In this document: piece by piece, positions 1-7,970 of the stretch
How the letters are laid out: every line of letters starts with the position of its first letter
Numbering within the stretch: the first letter of the stretch is position 1
Assembly (NCBI GenBank): GCA_024686055.1
Contig: JAIBDV010000016.1
Span: forward strand, 1-17,544
DNA: 17,544 nucleotides
Reading direction: 5' to 3'
From: Neptuniibacter sp.
Lineage (GTDB): Bacteria; Pseudomonadota; Gammaproteobacteria; Pseudomonadales; Balneatricaceae
Program-made: the position numbers and the translations under genes
The notes under the pieces: model-generated
What the model saw: only the letters and a program-made list of their open reading frames with translations
Database searches by the model: none
What the model was told of the DNA's origin: nothing

Positions 1-2
1 AA

Positions 3-272
3 GTCATTGGAATTACTCATCAGCGCCATTGCGGTGAGTGTCAACGTGGATGCAAACACCCTTATAGCTACGCTGCACACGCTAATAGTCGTCAGCAATC
101 ACCTGATTCTCAGCTATGCTTTCTTTCAGACAGCCTGTTTGGATTGCTTAATTATCTACAGCGTCAAAACATCGCATTGACAGAAATGCATTTCATCAGC
201 CTGGCGCACCCCAGCCATGTCCCCGTTAACGCACGTCTGTATGGGATTGTTGAGGGCCGCTGGTCAAACTGA
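3..272 (+). CDS. Unrecognised protein, C-terminal part (5' end outside window)
   Basis: The reading frame is open from the left edge to TGA at 270-272, giving the last 89 residues of a protein whose start lies outside the window. I do not recognise the family. Near the left edge there is a Cys/His cluster, H-x-C-x2-C-x3-C-x-H (HCGECQRGCKH), that could bind a metal. The remainder looks like a soluble domain (segments such as LFGLLNYLQRQN and LARLY-like GIVEGRW near the end). Codon choice resembles that of neighbouring genes, and no longer open frame competes on either strand. It converges on the minus-strand gene at 372-653. A spurious open frame is possible because only the tail is visible. 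Confidence 0.45.
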   Translation, partial: VIGITHQRHCGECQRGCKHPYSYAAHANSRQQSPDSQLCFLSDSLFGLLNYLQRQNIALTEMHFISLAHPSHVPVNARLYGIVEGRWSN

Positions 273-281
273 GATAGCAAA

Positions 282-345
282 GCCGTATATATCTGCTCAG
301 AAGATACGGCTACCAGGCTAGCGGCGGAAACAGGCACCGCCAGCC
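282..345. terminator. Two tandem hairpins between convergent genes, possible terminator
   Basis: GCCGTAT (282-288) pairs perfectly with ATACGGC (304-310). A second stem follows, GGCTAGCGG (316-324) with CCGCCAGCC (337-345), with one A/C mismatch. They sit exactly between the stop of the plus-strand gene and the stop of the minus-strand gene. Neither stem is followed by a T-run, so intrinsic termination is only suggested by position. Confidence 0.3.
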
Positions 346-371
346 ATCAGAAATGTTCGCAGAGCAAATGA

Positions 372-653
372 TCAATGATGGCGCTCGTTCTCGACCGCCC
401 TATCAATCACCAGCTTATACAGCCCGATTAGTTGCGCCGCCAATGGCTGGTATTCGGGATGACGCTCTATCGTTGGCTGGATCGCCCTGGCGTCCGCCAG
501 GATATGGTCAAGATAGCTGATGTCGTAATGATCCAGCCGCTCACCCCTCTCAACCTTGTCCTTTAATATTAAAACGCGTGGTAGTCGCTGTGAATACACA
601 CGTCGCAACAGTACGGTCATCACACCCAAATCCCTGAATTTTTGACTAACCAT
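372..653 (-). CDS. Small conserved-looking protein of unknown function (93 aa)
   Basis: A 93-residue protein, basic in its first third (RRVYSQRLPR) and with a helical C-terminal half ending ENERHH. It has no signal peptide or membrane segment, so it is probably cytoplasmic. The frame is open 20 codons further upstream, but ATG at 651-653 is chosen because AGAGGTG stands 6 bases before it, while the upstream in-frame start has no ribosome binding site. The pattern HPEYQ...LA..LI.LYK...D.A.ENE looks like a conserved helical motif; I cannot assign a family. It lies 120 bp downstream of the receiver-domain gene on the same strand, with no clear terminator between, so co-transcription and a signalling link are possible but unproven. 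Confidence 0.7.
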   Translation of the reverse strand: MVSQKFRDLGVMTVLLRRVYSQRLPRVLILKDKVERGERLDHYDISYLDHILADARAIQPTIERHPEYQPLAAQLIGLYKLVIDRAVENERHH

Positions 654-773
654 AGTAATCACCTCTGCCTGTCTAATCGCAGGAGCGACACCCTTGTGCA
701 CCTGCACAACCATTCTAACAGGCCATATTTACCTGCCACATGACAAACAAAGAAAAACGGTACGAAGGTGCCA

Positions 774-1238
774 TCAATCTGAGGCTGATGACTCGGCATT
801 CGTCTCAGTTACAACGCCTGCCTCTTCAAGCTTGCGCCGCTGGCGCTGCAGCATCGCCTTCCAGATCGAATTAGCCAGAGAGGCACAGGATAATGGCTTG
901 GCGACATAGCCATCAGGGTTAACCTGAAGCGCAGAATCAACGATGCTCCGTGAAATACTACCGGTGACAAAAATAAGCAAAGCATCATGGTCCCAACCAC
1001 GCCCTTTAACAGCTTTCGCGAGCGCAATACCATCTTTACCGTGGTCCAGATGCACATCCATCAGAATCACATCATATCGATTCAGTTCACAGAAGCTGAG
1101 CGCATGATCAAAGGTCGTCGCAGCATCCACCACTTTAGCCCCTAGCGACCGCACCATCATCACCAGCACACCCGACATCGTGTCATTGTCCTCAACAACC
1201 AGCACACTCTTCTTTTCCAGCAGCTGCTCTCGCAACAT
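774..1238 (-). CDS. Single-domain response regulator (receiver protein)
   Basis: A 154-aa stand-alone receiver (REC) protein. The acidic pair E16/D17 (VLVVEDND), phospho-acceptor D61 (VILMDVHLD), switch residue T92 (IFVTGS) and invariant K114 (YVAKP) are all present, so it should accept phosphate from a histidine kinase. There is no DNA-binding or enzymatic output domain; about 25 charged residues follow the fold (QRQRRKLEEAG and on), a tail longer than that of CheY. The ATG has a strong site, AGGAGGTG, 7-8 bases upstream. It lies 241 bp downstream of a chemoreceptor gene on the same strand, which suggests a chemosensory or phosphorelay role. It may be a CheY-like output protein or a phosphate sink; the sequence does not decide which. 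Confidence 0.92.
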   Translation of the reverse strand: MLREQLLEKKSVLVVEDNDTMSGVLVMMVRSLGAKVVDAATTFDHALSFCELNRYDVILMDVHLDHGKDGIALAKAVKGRGWDHDALLIFVTGSISRSIVDSALQVNPDGYVAKPLSCASLANSIWKAMLQRQRRKLEEAGVVTETNAESSASD

Positions 1239-1437
1239 ATGCCTGCACCTCCTGATTCTATTGCCTTTACTGACGTTATACTTCAGAGACTCACGCTCTT
1301 TGGCAATACGCCATATCAGCCGCCATCCAGGACGCAGCTGACTTGTATCAAGGTAGAAGATGTCAGCGAAAATTCAATCCAAGGAGGCGCTGTCGATAAC
1401 AAGCCAGCTGAAGGAGAGAGGAAGGAAGGCACCAGGC

Positions 1438-1457
1438 CCGCTGCCACCCGGCAGCGG
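1438..1457 (-). terminator. GC-rich hairpin just downstream of the chemoreceptor gene
   Basis: CCGCTGCC (1438-1445) pairs perfectly over 8 bp with GGCAGCGG (1450-1457) around a 4-base loop. It lies 22 bp past the chemoreceptor stop codon. On the minus strand it is followed by pyrimidine-rich sequence (CCTTCCTTCC) rather than a U-run, so it may be a weak terminator or an mRNA-end stabiliser separating the chemoreceptor from the response regulator. Confidence 0.4.
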
Positions 1458-1479
1458 ATCTGGTCAGACATTTGGCTTA

Positions 1480-3654
1480 TCAGGCAGTGCGGACGCGACC
1501 CACCAGTTCTTTCAGCGTTACGGCCAGCCGCGACAGCTCGGCGCTACTATCAGCGGTTTCACTGGCCGAGGCCGTTGTCTGCGCAGTAATATCGTTGATA
1601 GCATGGAGGTTATGGTTGATCTCTTCTGAGACACAAATCTGTTGCTCAGAGGCTGTTGCAATCTGCATGTTCATCGAATTGATCTCATCAAACTCGCGAA
1701 TCACACCGTTCAACTCATCCCCGGCCAGGGTTGCCATATCCGCACTGGCACCAGCCCGACGTAAACCCTCTTCCATTGACACAACCGCATCATGGGCCAC
1801 CTGTTGCAGACGCTCAATCTGCGTATGGATCTCTGTAGTGGAATCATCTGTACGCTTGGCCAGTACACGGACTTCATCAGCAACCACGGCAAAACCACGG
1901 CCACTTTCACCGGCACGGGCGGCTTCAATAGCTGCGTTCAGTGCCAGCAGATTGGTCTGATCAGCGATATCCTTGATGACATTGAGGATGTTACCAATCT
2001 CCTGGGTATGGCGATCAAGCTGCTGTAGCTGGCCCGAGGTATCAGAGATCTGCGTCGCCAGCTGGTTGACCGACTGCACTGCATTCTGCACATTCTGGTT
2101 ACCCTGGGACGCATTTTCATCTGCCGAACTGGATGCCGACGCAGCCTGCTCAGCGTGATGAGCAATCTCCTGAATCGTCGCTGCCATTTCAGCCATTGCC
2201 GAGGAGAGCTGGTCAGTCTGACGGTGTTGACGATCCATGCCTTGCGAAGTGTGACCGGTAATCGCCGACAACTGCTCGGCCTGGGTTGCAACCTGTACTG
2301 TCGCCTGATTCACCTGCTGGACAATGTCAGAGACTTTACCGATAAACTGATTAAACCAGTGGCCTACCTCACCCAGTTCATCTTTGCGGGTATCATCCAG
2401 TCGCCGGGTCAGGTCACCCTCACCTTCAGCAATATCCTTCAACATGGTGATCAGTCGCCGGATCGGTACGGTAATTGATTCGGACACTAACGTTCCCAGC
2501 AACACACCAATAACATTGGCAGCAATTGCAATCGAGATCAGCCAGATGAGTGCTGATTCACCTGAGCTACGCCCTGCATCACGGGCTCCCAGCATCTCTG
2601 CAACGGCATCCGCCTTGACCTGACTAATCAGTTCATTTGCCTGCTGCTGAATCGTCTCCAGCCGGTGTTCCTGCTCAGCCACATCGGCAATCTCTTTAAT
2701 CAGCAGGCGCTGGTTCTTTAACAGAGACGCCACGCTCTTGGCAAAGTGGGCCCCCAGCTCAAACATTGGCATTATCTGAGCTGCCATATCCGGGGCAACC
2801 TGAGCAATGGGCGGTAATTTCTTACCTTCGAAATCCCCACCTTTCTGCCAGATGAGCATCTGCTGATCAAAACGCTGGATATATGTTTCATAGGTTTCAA
2901 TTAACCGCTGCAGCTCAGCTTCTTGCACCACCTGCACAGATTCTTCAGCGGCCGTTCGAGCATGCAATAAATTCATTTTGCTGGCCATGGCCAGCCGAAT
3001 GAAAGGCTCCAGGTTTTGCTGTACATAGCGCAAGGCTGCCAGCGAACGAGCATTCTGAGATACCCGATCGACACGAAGCGTCAGCTCCTGCTGGAGCGCA
3101 CTTAAGCGCGCCTCGAGTACAGCATTGTCTTTTTCCAGTGCAGACATAGCCTTATCACGTGCTTGCTGCGCCTTAATTTCGGCCTGACTGAGTAAAATAA
3201 GTGAACGCGCTGCGGGTTCAAGTTCTGCCTGGCGTAACCGGCCAGCCTGTTCAACCAGACCGCGTAAATGGGGGTTATCAGACGCCTGCACCTGCCGCCC
3301 ATCCGCCAGATTACCGCCATTAAGAATCAGCCCGGCATAGCGATCAAAGTCATCAAGACCTTGCTGGTAGCGGTCTTCCAGCAATTTCAACCGCTGCGGC
3401 GAGGAGACGGTCTGTAACGACGTAGACTCAAACGCATACGAAAAAAGACTCGATTCACTACGTTGCAATGAAACGACCATCTCATTGGCGGCATCCAGTA
3501 TCGGGGCTTCCTTATCGCTGATATCCGTCAACGAATGTGTAAGGGTACTGATGCCCTGATAACCTGCAGTGCTTGAAACAAGAATCAGCAACGAAATCGT
3601 GCCGAAGCCAAGGTACAGCTTTTTGCGCAGGCGCATATTTGGCAAAAGATCCAT
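1480..3654 (-). CDS. Methyl-accepting chemotaxis protein, large periplasmic sensor
   Basis: A 724-aa transmembrane chemoreceptor that would signal through CheW/CheA in the inner membrane. Segments: TM1 at about 13-32; a long helical periplasmic sensor at about 33-366; TM2 at about 367-390 (ALIWLISIAIAANVIGVLL); a HAMP domain at 391-440; and a helical signalling domain whose hairpin tip reads ADQTNLLALNAAIEAARAGE at about 564-583, followed by GRGFAVVADEVRVLAKRT. The periplasmic region of about 335 residues is roughly twice that of a four-helix-bundle receptor and lacks an obvious Cache pattern; a helical bimodular (HBM) type sensor is one possibility. The ligand cannot be read. There is no C-terminal CheR-tethering pentapeptide. 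An upstream TTG at 3714 is in frame, but ATG at 3654 has AAGGGA 9 bases upstream and puts TM1 at the usual place. Confidence 0.95.
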   Translation of the reverse strand: MDLLPNMRLRKKLYLGFGTISLLILVSSTAGYQGISTLTHSLTDISDKEAPILDAANEMVVSLQRSESSLFSYAFESTSLQTVSSPQRLKLLEDRYQQGLDDFDRYAGLILNGGNLADGRQVQASDNPHLRGLVEQAGRLRQAELEPAARSLILLSQAEIKAQQARDKAMSALEKDNAVLEARLSALQQELTLRVDRVSQNARSLAALRYVQQNLEPFIRLAMASKMNLLHARTAAEESVQVVQEAELQRLIETYETYIQRFDQQMLIWQKGGDFEGKKLPPIAQVAPDMAAQIMPMFELGAHFAKSVASLLKNQRLLIKEIADVAEQEHRLETIQQQANELISQVKADAVAEMLGARDAGRSSGESALIWLISIAIAANVIGVLLGTLVSESITVPIRRLITMLKDIAEGEGDLTRRLDDTRKDELGEVGHWFNQFIGKVSDIVQQVNQATVQVATQAEQLSAITGHTSQGMDRQHRQTDQLSSAMAEMAATIQEIAHHAEQAASASSSADENASQGNQNVQNAVQSVNQLATQISDTSGQLQQLDRHTQEIGNILNVIKDIADQTNLLALNAAIEAARAGESGRGFAVVADEVRVLAKRTDDSTTEIHTQIERLQQVAHDAVVSMEEGLRRAGASADMATLAGDELNGVIREFDEINSMNMQIATASEQQICVSEEINHNLHAINDITAQTTASASETADSSAELSRLAVTLKELVGRVRTA

Positions 3655-3757
3655 ACAAACCAGTCCCTTATCTGTCAATGATCTAGCCGTATTATGCACG
3701 CTGCGAAGAGCCAAGTCTTACTCTTAATCAACAAGTTAGCCAGAATAACCTGAACTA

Positions 3758-3769
3758 CGACTATAGTCG
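3758..3769. promoter_or_regulatory. 12-bp perfect palindrome upstream of the chemoreceptor gene
   Basis: CGACTATAGTCG lies about 100 bp upstream of the chemoreceptor ATG and about 36 bp past the tmcA stop. It could be an operator for the chemoreceptor gene or part of a weak hairpin at the tmcA 3' end; TACG and CGTA flank it nearly symmetrically. There is no direct evidence of protein binding. Confidence 0.25.
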
Positions 3770-3802
3770 CCGTACCTGTCACCTCATGCTTTACCAGCAG
3801 GG

Positions 3803-5932
3803 TTAACCTCCCCCCCCCTCCAGCAAAAACAGACACTCCGTCACCAGCTCCCGCAACTGCTGATGTAGCCATTTACGGCCAGCCTGCTGCACAGAGGCAA
3901 TGCCGGGCGCTAACAGCTGCTCAATCAGCAATGCCTGATAACGATCATCTTCTGGCACACAACCACTACTGAACAACTGTAGTGCCAGTTTACGCAGGGC
4001 ATAGCGGGTATTATCCAGTGCACGGTTATGCCTGGCGAAGCCGCGCAGATCACTGAGGTCCTGGGCGTTCAGCGGGACCGCCAGTTCAATATCCCAGAGC
4101 AGCCGAGGCATCAGCTCACGCTCAACCGCTGCCAGCTCGCTGTAAATCAGATGGGGGATCAGCTCACTGTAACGCTGGCGCAGCTCCCTGAATAATCGAA
4201 TACCCGACTGGGACAGTGGATGTATCACCAGCACCGCATGAGCACCACTCACCGCATCACGGGTCAACCCTACACGCACCGGCTGGTAACCACATTGCTG
4301 CCAGAATGGCATCAGATCAGCAGTAGCAGCAAAACTGGACCCGACATAATCAAGCCCCCGCAACTGAGCATCATCTGCAATCGCCTGTAGCAACGCCTCA
4401 CCCAATCCCTGGCGCCGTAGCACCGGGTGTACCGCTATGCGCATAACCCGCGCGCAAAGCAACCCGGCGGCAGCCACAAAACCGACCTGGGCAATAAGCG
4501 TTTGAGGTAACAGATGGCCCTGTGGCCGACGCGAACCTGCCCAGACCGCTTCAGCCAGCGCGGGCTCCAGCGGCCCTTCGTCTGCGACCAGCGCACAAGC
4601 CAGCACCTGCCCCGCTTTACGCATACACCAGACCCGCAGATTAGGACTGTCCAGCAACAGCCTCAGATCACCCGGCGTGGTGCGATAGTGGGCCAGCACC
4701 AGCAATCCAAACAGCTGTCGAAGCAATGCCTCATCCACCGCTAATTGATCACGGTCCAACACTTCGCAGCTCACATCCGCACAGTCCAGCTGCAGCAGGT
4801 CCACATCAGATGCCGCTTCTGCATCGAGCAGCAACGCTTTGAACACCAGCGCTTCCAGCGGATCGTTGGCAGCCCAGCGAATCGGTTGACTGAGATTAAT
4901 ACTGCGCCAACGCGGCGTTCGCTGATCCAGGTGGTGGCGAAAGCGCACGGAGAACCCGCGCCCAGTACCTTCATAGCCATGCACAGTGGTCGCAAAAACG
5001 ATACGATTAAAGCGTTCCAGCATGGCCGCCAGCATCGGCGCAGGAATGGCCGCGGCCTCATCGACAAACAGCACACAGCCTTCGGCATCTGCTTTCAGCA
5101 ACTGCTCGGGTTCCAGATAACATAAAGTACCCTTACCCCAACTTAGCTGCCCGGCACGCGTCTGTGCATCAGGCAACAGTTTGCGGGCAAACTGAAACAC
5201 CTCATGGGTGGCCGGATACTGCGGTGCTGTTACCAGCACACGTCCTCCCTGTCGCAACAACTGAGCCGCAGCCATCCCCAGCGCGGCTGATTTTCCGCGC
5301 CCCCGGTCAGCGGTAATCACCAGTGGCTGACGCCGATTACGGGCCATATGCAGTATTGCCTGCACCGCTCGTTGCTGGTCCATGGTAGAAACCACATGGT
5401 CCAGCGCTGCGGTATTGACTGGTCGCTCGTAAAGCTCAGCCGCCCGGGGCTGGCTTGCCTCACCGTCCTCACGTACCACCAGCGCAAAAGGGTCCAGCTC
5501 AATCAGCCGTACCAGGCGCTGGATAAAGCGACGCCCTACCTGATTAGTACGGTAGGGCTCAACCGCCATGGTCCGGTGCTCAGGATCATCATACTGCGGC
5601 CATTGCGACAGAGGAGGACACAGCACAATAAGGAGACTGCCACCGGCCAATGCACCACTGGCCTGTCCCAGCGCATTTGGATTAAACCCATCCCAGCTAT
5701 CGATCACCAGCTGCGAGATGGTGCGGCCTAATAAACGCTGGGCCTGACGTGCATCCAGTTGTTCAACAACCTCAGGCCCCTGCTTGCCTAACCAGACCGT
5801 GTGCTCATCCAAGCCAAGCTGGGCAACCTGTTGCAAACACCAGTCACGCTCACCACTCAACACCAGCAACCGACGCTGCAGGCCTGTTTGCGCATATCCA
5901 CGCTGCAACTCTATCCGTGAAGACAGATTCAT
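3803..5932 (-). CDS. tmcA: tRNA(Met) cytidine acetyltransferase TmcA
   Basis: TmcA uses ATP/GTP and acetyl-CoA to make N4-acetylcytidine at the wobble position of elongator tRNA-Met, preventing misreading of AUA. The 709-aa product has the full family order. An N-terminal DUF1726-type domain (RRLLVLSGERDW at about 20) is followed by a RecD-like helicase domain with Walker A RGRGKS (about 210-215) and Walker B VLFVDEAAAIP (about 287-297, DE at 291-292). Then come HGYEGTGRGF (about 318-327), QPIRWA, and a GNAT acetyl-CoA site RIAVHPVLRRQGLG (about 498-511). The C-terminal tRNA-binding region follows. The ATG at 5930-5932 has AGGAG 4 bases upstream; an in-frame ATG at 5986 lacks a binding site. 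The last codons, GAG GGG GGG GGA GGT TAA, contain nine consecutive G. Confidence 0.97.
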   Translation of the reverse strand: MNLSSRIELQRGYAQTGLQRRLLVLSGERDWCLQQVAQLGLDEHTVWLGKQGPEVVEQLDARQAQRLLGRTISQLVIDSWDGFNPNALGQASGALAGGSLLIVLCPPLSQWPQYDDPEHRTMAVEPYRTNQVGRRFIQRLVRLIELDPFALVVREDGEASQPRAAELYERPVNTAALDHVVSTMDQQRAVQAILHMARNRRQPLVITADRGRGKSAALGMAAAQLLRQGGRVLVTAPQYPATHEVFQFARKLLPDAQTRAGQLSWGKGTLCYLEPEQLLKADAEGCVLFVDEAAAIPAPMLAAMLERFNRIVFATTVHGYEGTGRGFSVRFRHHLDQRTPRWRSINLSQPIRWAANDPLEALVFKALLLDAEAASDVDLLQLDCADVSCEVLDRDQLAVDEALLRQLFGLLVLAHYRTTPGDLRLLLDSPNLRVWCMRKAGQVLACALVADEGPLEPALAEAVWAGSRRPQGHLLPQTLIAQVGFVAAAGLLCARVMRIAVHPVLRRQGLGEALLQAIADDAQLRGLDYVGSSFAATADLMPFWQQCGYQPVRVGLTRDAVSGAHAVLVIHPLSQSGIRLFRELRQRYSELIPHLIYSELAAVERELMPRLLWDIELAVPLNAQDLSDLRGFARHNRALDNTRYALRKLALQLFSSGCVPEDDRYQALLIEQLLAPGIASVQQAGRKWLHQQLRELVTECLFLLEGGGG
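3810..3818 (-). repeat. Run of nine G at the 3' end of tmcA
   Basis: Nine consecutive C on the given strand (G on the coding strand) fall in the last codons of tmcA. Such a homopolymer is prone to polymerase slippage. One extra G would skip the TAA and extend the protein through an open frame to a stop at 3675-3677; one fewer G would end it after a few altered residues. It may equally be a sequencing-length uncertainty. Confidence 0.7.
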
Positions 5933-6165
5933 AGTGCTCCTGAAGTAACTCGGAATTGACGGATCATAACGGCTGACACCAGCCATTGTTTACGGACAGT
6001 CAATAATGCCGTGATCTGGCCCACAACGCACGTTTACTGATTGCGGCCTTCAGCCCGATGGCTTGCAGATGAAATTCAATGTACTACCGCACTCTCAGCC
6101 GGTCAGAGAGTCTTACTCTTCAACACTGCCCCATCGTTTACGTATACCGTAGCCAGAGGTACCCC

Positions 6166-7092
6166 ATGAGACAACACTGGACGATCGCTTTACTGGCTTT
6201 GCTTATGATTCCAGCCAGTGGCCAGGCACGCCTGATCACACAGACACCGTGGGAACCGGTCATCCTGCTACAGGCATCAGATGCCCCTGCATTTCCCGAG
6301 GCGCTGCCGTATCAGGTGCTGGATATTTCATCGAAGCGTAACGGCTACAGTATTCAACAAATACGCCTGGGGATGCCATTAACACAGGCCCGTGCAATAT
6401 TGCAGCAGGCATTACCCGGCATCAAAGCGCTCCCGGCCCCCGGGCTTGAGCGCCGCTGGCAACACCAGAGACAACTGAGCGGCAACCAGCTGCGTACCAG
6501 CTACCGACTGATAGCCAACAAAACAGCGCCTGACCGAATCAGCGAACTGCGAGTAAACTGGTTTTCCACCACACTACCCAGTGCTTTTGTGCACCGTAAA
6601 CTAATCCAGCAGCTCAGCGAGCAATCTGGCCCTCCCATGGACTGGGACCAGGCACAATCAGCCTATGTCAGCACGCTGCAACGGGCGCATAAATGGGCCA
6701 ATGCCCGCCTGCAACAAACAACCCGACAGGCGCAGCAGCAGCCGGCAGTACGCGTACTGCTCAAACACCAGCAGCGTCAGGTTTTTCAACTCAGTCAACA
6801 ATTGACCCACGCCAGAAACAGTACACAGCTATCAGCCGCGGATGCCTGCAAAGCACTCAGCTCCGATGTGAGCAAGCACTGCCTTATTCGCGGGAGAGCA
6901 CAGGCGAACGCCAATAACAGACTCATATCCAATCCGGGAAACTGTCACTACTGGCGGCAGACTGATGGCGAAATGATGAGCGCCTGCGCGATTATCGGCG
7001 GCGCCCAGGTGCGAATCACCAGCCCTGCTATCGAACAGCAGCACAGACAACAGAAAAACCGTCGTGAGCAGCAGATAAAGCTGAAGCTATGA
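6166..7092 (+). CDS. Exported protein of unknown function
   Basis: A 308-aa protein with a clear Sec signal peptide (MRQHWTIALLALLMIPASGQA, cleavage likely after residue 21), so it is periplasmic or secreted. I do not recognise the family. An early segment, IQQIRLGMPLTQARAILQQ (about 63-81), resembles the 'LGM-x-L-xx-A' repeats of some envelope proteins. The middle is rich in Gln and helical (about 175-215). All four cysteines of the mature chain are near the end (228, 239, 260, 274), consistent with two disulfides, and the tail is basic (QQKNRREQQIKLKL). The ATG at 6166 is preferred over the upstream in-frame ATG at 6079 because AGAGGT stands 5 bases before it and it starts the signal peptide. 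It converges on the DUF924 gene with only 6 bp between stop codons. Confidence 0.8.
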   Translation: MRQHWTIALLALLMIPASGQARLITQTPWEPVILLQASDAPAFPEALPYQVLDISSKRNGYSIQQIRLGMPLTQARAILQQALPGIKALPAPGLERRWQHQRQLSGNQLRTSYRLIANKTAPDRISELRVNWFSTTLPSAFVHRKLIQQLSEQSGPPMDWDQAQSAYVSTLQRAHKWANARLQQTTRQAQQQPAVRVLLKHQQRQVFQLSQQLTHARNSTQLSAADACKALSSDVSKHCLIRGRAQANANNRLISNPGNCHYWRQTDGEMMSACAIIGGAQVRITSPAIEQQHRQQKNRREQQIKLKL

Positions 7093-7098
7093 GTGCTA

Positions 7099-7707
7099 TT
7101 ACTGCCCCCAGGTCGGAGTATGCGCACTGTTAAGTAACGCCAGCTCTTCCGGCGTCGATGAACGCTGCAAGGCACGGTTACGGTGAGGGAAACGGCCAAA
7201 CCGGACGATCAGATCACGGTGCTGATGAGCAAAATCCAGTGACCCCTGCAACCGCTGCCGGTGTTCAACTGCGACCTCCGCCAGCAATGCGGTAAAGCAT
7301 TCAATACTGCGATCCTGAGCCGCCAGTGACTCTGCATGCTCAAGCGGCATATAGAAAAACGTTCGTTCCACCAGCTCAAGCACCCGATCGTGCTGCAAAG
7401 AAAGCCCTGCTTCACACAACGCCAGCGCTTTGCTGTCCCCGGAAAACGCCTCTGCTTCACCACGAAAAACCATCCGGGTAAATTGATCCAGCAGGATAAT
7501 CAGCGCCAATCTCCCGCGGGGGTGCGCTGCCCAGTGGTCCAGCTGACCATTAAGCGCCTCCCGAACCTGGCGCCCAAACAGAGATGCCACTGCCCGATCA
7601 CTTTCAGCACCGCCCGCCCACCAGAGTCGATTGCGGTCCTGGCTGGCAAAGCCCCCCTCAAGATCACCAAACCAGTACTGCAATACTTCCTCAATCTGCT
7701 CACGCAT
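7099..7707 (-). CDS. DUF924 family protein
   Basis: A 202-aa soluble protein of the DUF924 family, an all-helical TPR-like fold of unknown biochemical role. Family landmarks are visible in order: YWFGD near residue 11, LWW at about 28, DQFTRMVFRGEAEAFSGDS at about 74-92 (the commonest form is DQFPRN.FRG.A.AFA.D), FFYMPLEHAES at about 117-127, and FGRFPHRNRAL near 170-180. The length is typical for the family. GAGG lies 8-9 bases before the ATG. It stands alone, convergent with the exported-protein gene downstream and 263 bp downstream of the amidohydrolase gene. No function should be inferred beyond the family name. Confidence 0.92.
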   Translation of the reverse strand: MREQIEEVLQYWFGDLEGGFASQDRNRLWWAGGAESDRAVASLFGRQVREALNGQLDHWAAHPRGRLALIILLDQFTRMVFRGEAEAFSGDSKALALCEAGLSLQHDRVLELVERTFFYMPLEHAESLAAQDRSIECFTALLAEVAVEHRQRLQGSLDFAHQHRDLIVRFGRFPHRNRALQRSSTPEELALLNSAHTPTWGQ

Positions 7708-7842
7708 GAATAAGCCCTCACAACGACTGTAGAATTAAAACTCAGCCCTGCTAATTCGCTCAGGAATCACTGACCACAGTATGCCGATACATATCCCTCT
7801 CCCCGGTCAACTCCGTCGGTTAACGGCCAATCAACACAACCA

Positions 7843-7860
7843 CAGCTGCGCTAACAGCTG
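7843..7860. repeat. Small CAGCTG inverted repeat in an intergenic region
   Basis: CAGCTG (7843-7848) recurs at 7855-7860 across a 6-base spacer; being self-complementary, the two can form a 6-bp hairpin. It lies between the amidohydrolase stop and the DUF924 start (7708-7970), where I see no gene. It may be a weak terminator of the amidohydrolase transcript, but it has no U-run. Confidence 0.2.
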
Positions 7861-7970
7861 CATTGCGTACTTAACCCGGAAGGATCAATCAAATTTGATA
7901 TAGCTGAAAATACCCGAAACAGGCAAGACAATCATGACATCAACCATCGATAGCTCACCTGACTACGGTG

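Noticed and set aside
1239..1629. Plus-strand frames between the receiver and chemoreceptor genes
   Set aside because: They run into the antisense of the chemoreceptor gene and lack plausible ribosome binding sites or protein features.
3675..3872. 65-codon frame overlapping the tmcA 3' end and the intergenic region
   Set aside because: It shares the G9 region in another frame, has no ribosome binding site and is low-complexity at its start; kept only as the possible slippage extension.
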